This document shows, one piece after another, positions 61,844-64,000 of a stretch of DNA of 64,000 bases. The stretch covers positions 70,169 through 134,168 of the forward strand of contig DASRIS010000118.1 of assembly GCA_035649895.1 (NCBI GenBank). Reading direction: 5' to 3'. The notes under the pieces are model-generated. The model did not search any database, was not told where the DNA came from, and was given only the letters and a program-made list of their open reading frames with translations. Each line of letters opens with the position of its first letter. Position 1 is the stretch's first letter. The position numbers and the translations under genes are program-made. This DNA is from DASSUC01 sp035649895. Lineage in GTDB: Bacteria > Actinomycetota > Actinomycetes > Mycobacteriales > Micromonosporaceae.

Positions 61844-61925
61844 TGCCAGAGTCTACCCTGTGCGCCCGGGTTCTCCGACTATTCCCCACCCTACCGATCA
61901 AGCACGGTTGCGCGCATACCGGGGG

Positions 61926-62948
61926 CTACTCCCGGCCTGGGCCGCTCCCGCCCGGCCTGGCCGGCGTCTCGTCCGCAGCGGTGTCCGGCCGGATGTCGAT
62001 CCGCCAGCCGGTCAGCCGCGCGGCGAGGCGGGCGTTCTGCCCCTCCCGGCCGATCGCGAGGGAGAGCTGGTAGTCGGGGACGATCACACGGGCGGCGCGG
62101 CTGGTCAGGTCCACCACCTCGACCCGCAGCGCCTTGGCGGGTGAGAGCGCGTTACCCACGAACGAGGCCGAGTCGTCGGACCAGTCGATGATGTCGATCT
62201 TCTCGCCGTGCAGCTCGTTCATTACCGCGCGGACCCGCGCGCCCATCGGGCCGATGCAGGCGCCTTTGGCGTTCACGCCGGGCACCGTCGAGCGGACCGC
62301 GATCTTCGTACGGTGGCCGGCCTCCCGGGCGATCGCCGCGATCTCGACCGTGCCGTCGGCGATCTCCGGCACCTCGAGCGCGAACAGCTTCTTCACCAGG
62401 GCCGGGTGGGACCGGGACAGGGTGATCTGCGGCCCGCGGAAGCCCTTGGACACGTGCACCACCACGCACTTGATGCGCTGGCCGTGCTCGTACAGCTCGC
62501 CGGGCACCTGCTCGGCGGCCGGCAGCACGGCCTCGAGCTTGCCCAGGTCCACCGTTACGATGCCCTTCTCCGACCGGGCGTCGTGCGCCTGCACCACGCC
62601 GGTGACCAGGTCACCGTCGCGGCCGGCGTACTCGCCGAAGTGGACCTCGTCGGTGGCCTCCCGCAGCCGCTGCAGGATGACCTGCTTGGCGGTCATCGCG
62701 GCGATGCGGCCGAAGTCGTGCGGGGTGTCGTCCCACTCCCGGACCACCCCGCCGTCACCGTCCACCTCCTGGGCGAAGACGGTCGCGGCCCCGGTCCTGC
62801 GGTCGATCTCCACCCGCGCGTGCGGCTGCGCCCCTTCGGTGTGCCGGTACGCGGTCAGCAGTGCGGTCTCAATGGCGGCGAGGATGGTGTCGAACGGGAT
62901 CTCCCGTTCGCGCTCCAGCGCGCGCAGCGCCGCGAGGTCGATGTTCAC
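61926..62948 (-). CDS. nusA: transcription termination/antitermination factor NusA
   Basis: 340 residues. N-terminal polymerase-binding domain MNIDLAALRALEREREIPFD, S1 domain (GDLVTGVVQAHDARSEKGIV), and two KH domains (VNAKGACIGPMGARVRAVMN with GEKIDIIDWSDD, then LSLAIGREGQNARLAARLTG). The length matches actinobacterial NusA, which lacks the C-terminal acidic repeats of E. coli. Its ATG overlaps the rimP stop (ATGA). Confidence 0.95.
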   Translation of the reverse strand: MNIDLAALRALEREREIPFDTILAAIETALLTAYRHTEGAQPHARVEIDRRTGAATVFAQEVDGDGGVVREWDDTPHDFGRIAAMTAKQVILQRLREATDEVHFGEYAGRDGDLVTGVVQAHDARSEKGIVTVDLGKLEAVLPAAEQVPGELYEHGQRIKCVVVHVSKGFRGPQITLSRSHPALVKKLFALEVPEIADGTVEIAAIAREAGHRTKIAVRSTVPGVNAKGACIGPMGARVRAVMNELHGEKIDIIDWSDDSASFVGNALSPAKALRVEVVDLTSRAARVIVPDYQLSLAIGREGQNARLAARLTGWRIDIRPDTAADETPARPGGSGPGRE

Positions 62949-63718
62949 GCCTCGTCCTCCAGTTCCTCGTCGATGCCCGCCTCGTCCGGGTCGGCTGGGT
63001 GGTCGTCGGCCGGGTCGTTGTCGGCCGGGTCGTCGAGGAACTCGGCCAGCTCGGACTCGCCGACCTCCTCCGCCCGGGACAGCTCCAGCTGCACCCGGCC
63101 CGGCCCCAGGTCGGCGTAGCGGATGGTGGTCGGCCGGCCCGACACCTGCATGGTCACTCCGTCGTCGTCCGCCGCGGTCACCCGGCCGGTCAGCCGCTGC
63201 TCGCCGGCCCGGACCGCGACCAGGCGGCCGATGTTGCGCCGCCAGTGCCTCGGCTGGGTCAGCGGGCGGTCCACCCCGGGCGAGCTGACCTCCAGCACGT
63301 ACTCCCCGCTGATGATCTCGCCAGTGGCGGCCTCCGCGGCGTCGATGGCGGTGGAGACCGCCCGGGACAGCTCGCCGATCACGCCCGAGTGCATCTCGTC
63401 ACCGTCCACCACCACGCGCACCACGAGCCGGCGCCCGGCCCGGGAGACGCTCAGCTCCTCCAGGTCGCAGCCGGCGGCGGTGAGCACCGGCTCCACCACC
63501 TCCCGTAGCCGGGCTCGGACCCGCCCGGTCCCGCCAGTCGCCGCAGCGCCGCCAGTCGCCAGGGCGCCGCCGGTTGCCGCGGCACCGGACGAAGTGTTCC
63601 GCCGCACCGCACCAGCGGCACGGCGGCCACCAGAACGGGTAGCGGGTGGGCGACCGTCCCGGGACGCCTCCCCCGCCGGCGTCGGCTGGCCGTGGCCGGC
63701 CCGGTTGCGCTGCACCAC
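62945..63718 (-). CDS. rimP: ribosome maturation factor RimP
   Basis: 257 residues from tandem GTGs at 63718/63715, chosen because GGGAGGT lies nine bases upstream. The N-terminal 75 residues are a low-complexity Gly/Ala/Arg leader. The RimP core then runs VRARLREVVEPVLTAAGCDL, EELSVSRAGRRLVVRVVVD, and the hallmark YVLEVSSPGVDRPL. A C-terminal Sm-like domain and acidic tail (DDPADNDPADDHPADPDEAG) follow. It supports 30S maturation and heads the nusA-infB transcript. Confidence 0.9.
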   Translation of the reverse strand: MVQRNRAGHGQPTPAGEASRDGRPPATRSGGRRAAGAVRRNTSSGAAATGGALATGGAAATGGTGRVRARLREVVEPVLTAAGCDLEELSVSRAGRRLVVRVVVDGDEMHSGVIGELSRAVSTAIDAAEAATGEIISGEYVLEVSSPGVDRPLTQPRHWRRNIGRLVAVRAGEQRLTGRVTAADDDGVTMQVSGRPTTIRYADLGPGRVQLELSRAEEVGESELAEFLDDPADNDPADDHPADPDEAGIDEELEDEA

Positions 63719-64000
63719 CGCTGCGCACCTCCCAGAGTAGGGCCGCCCGACCGCCGCCATGCTGATGCACCGCCGGGGCCTCGCTACGGCGGCTGGGCAG
63801 AGCCTAACCCCCACTGACCAGCCACTGCCGGGCGCCGTGCTGGTCAAGGTCCGGCCCCTACCCGACCCCACCGGTTCGACCGAGCCGGACCCGGCCGACC
63901 GGCCGAGCCGACCGGGCCGCCGTTCCTCGCCGTTCCCGGCCGTCCTCTGGCTTGCCGCACGCCACCGCGGCCAACCATGGTGTTCACTGGTCGGCGATGC

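Noticed and set aside
63719..64000. Possible further gene at the right edge
   Set aside because: Only short GC-rich frames with no start signal or motif; I see nothing supportable upstream of rimP within the window.

Overview
This is a GC-rich, densely coding actinomycete chromosome segment. Many starts are GTG and codon third positions are strongly G/C. The gene order (thyX-dapA-rnj-ftsK-rimO-pgsA-cinA-clgR-pspA-pspM and rimP-nusA-ylxR-infB-rbfA-nrnA-truB-ribF-rpsO-pnp) is the classic actinobacterial one. A TRM11-like methyltransferase and a DUF503 gene after infB, and a DUF574 methyltransferase, suggest the Micromonosporaceae or a close relative. The genus cannot be fixed from sequence alone.

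Layout. 1-4.6 kb: the 3' part of a large Lhr helicase and a membrane protein. 4.8-6.9 kb: an accessory patch with a toxin-first TA-like pair, a complete IS5-like insertion sequence with 20/22 matching terminal inverted repeats, and a gene remnant. 6.9-15 kb: enzymes of general metabolism and repair (F420/FMN-type oxidoreductase, acetyltransferase, SAM hydrolase, endonuclease VIII-like glycosylase, zinc alcohol dehydrogenase, DUF574 methyltransferase) and a stand-alone DUF262 protein. 14.4-20 kb: the envelope-stress set clgR-pspA-pspM, then cinA, pgsA and rimO. 20-28 kb: a DUF885 protein, an MNT/HEPN pair whose HEPN gene has an in-frame amber stop, and ftsK carrying a 462-residue intein inside its Walker A motif. 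28-34 kb: rnj, dapA, thyX, an RHH/DUF4097 pair and a Phd/RelE pair. 34-38 kb: DUF2752, YcaQ-like and GT87 genes and an acetyltransferase. 38-48 kb: dapB, an M16 protease, pnp, rpsO, ribF, a lipoprotein amidase, truB and a MATE exporter. 48-54.4 kb: a six-gene operon coupled by stop/start overlaps, encoding RsbR-, RsbS- and RsbT-like stressosome proteins, an RsbT/PP2C fusion, a hybrid histidine kinase and a receiver-GAF-PP2C phosphatase. 54.6-64 kb: two small membrane proteins, nrnA, rbfA, a DUF503 gene, a TRM11-like methyltransferase, infB, ylxR, nusA and rimP.

The housekeeping part runs leftward as one translation/RNA-processing supercluster. The stressosome operon sits between nrnA and the MATE/truB genes that usually follow it. 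The two points most worth attention are the FtsK intein, which carries the Trp-Cys-Thr signature of class 3 inteins and has lost one catalytic Asp of its LAGLIDADG endonuclease, and the nonsense-interrupted HEPN partner of an intact MNT gene. A third theme is the number of short in-frame tandem repeats (21-33 bp units) in or at the ends of ordinary genes (rimO, pgsA, truB, the oxidoreductase).
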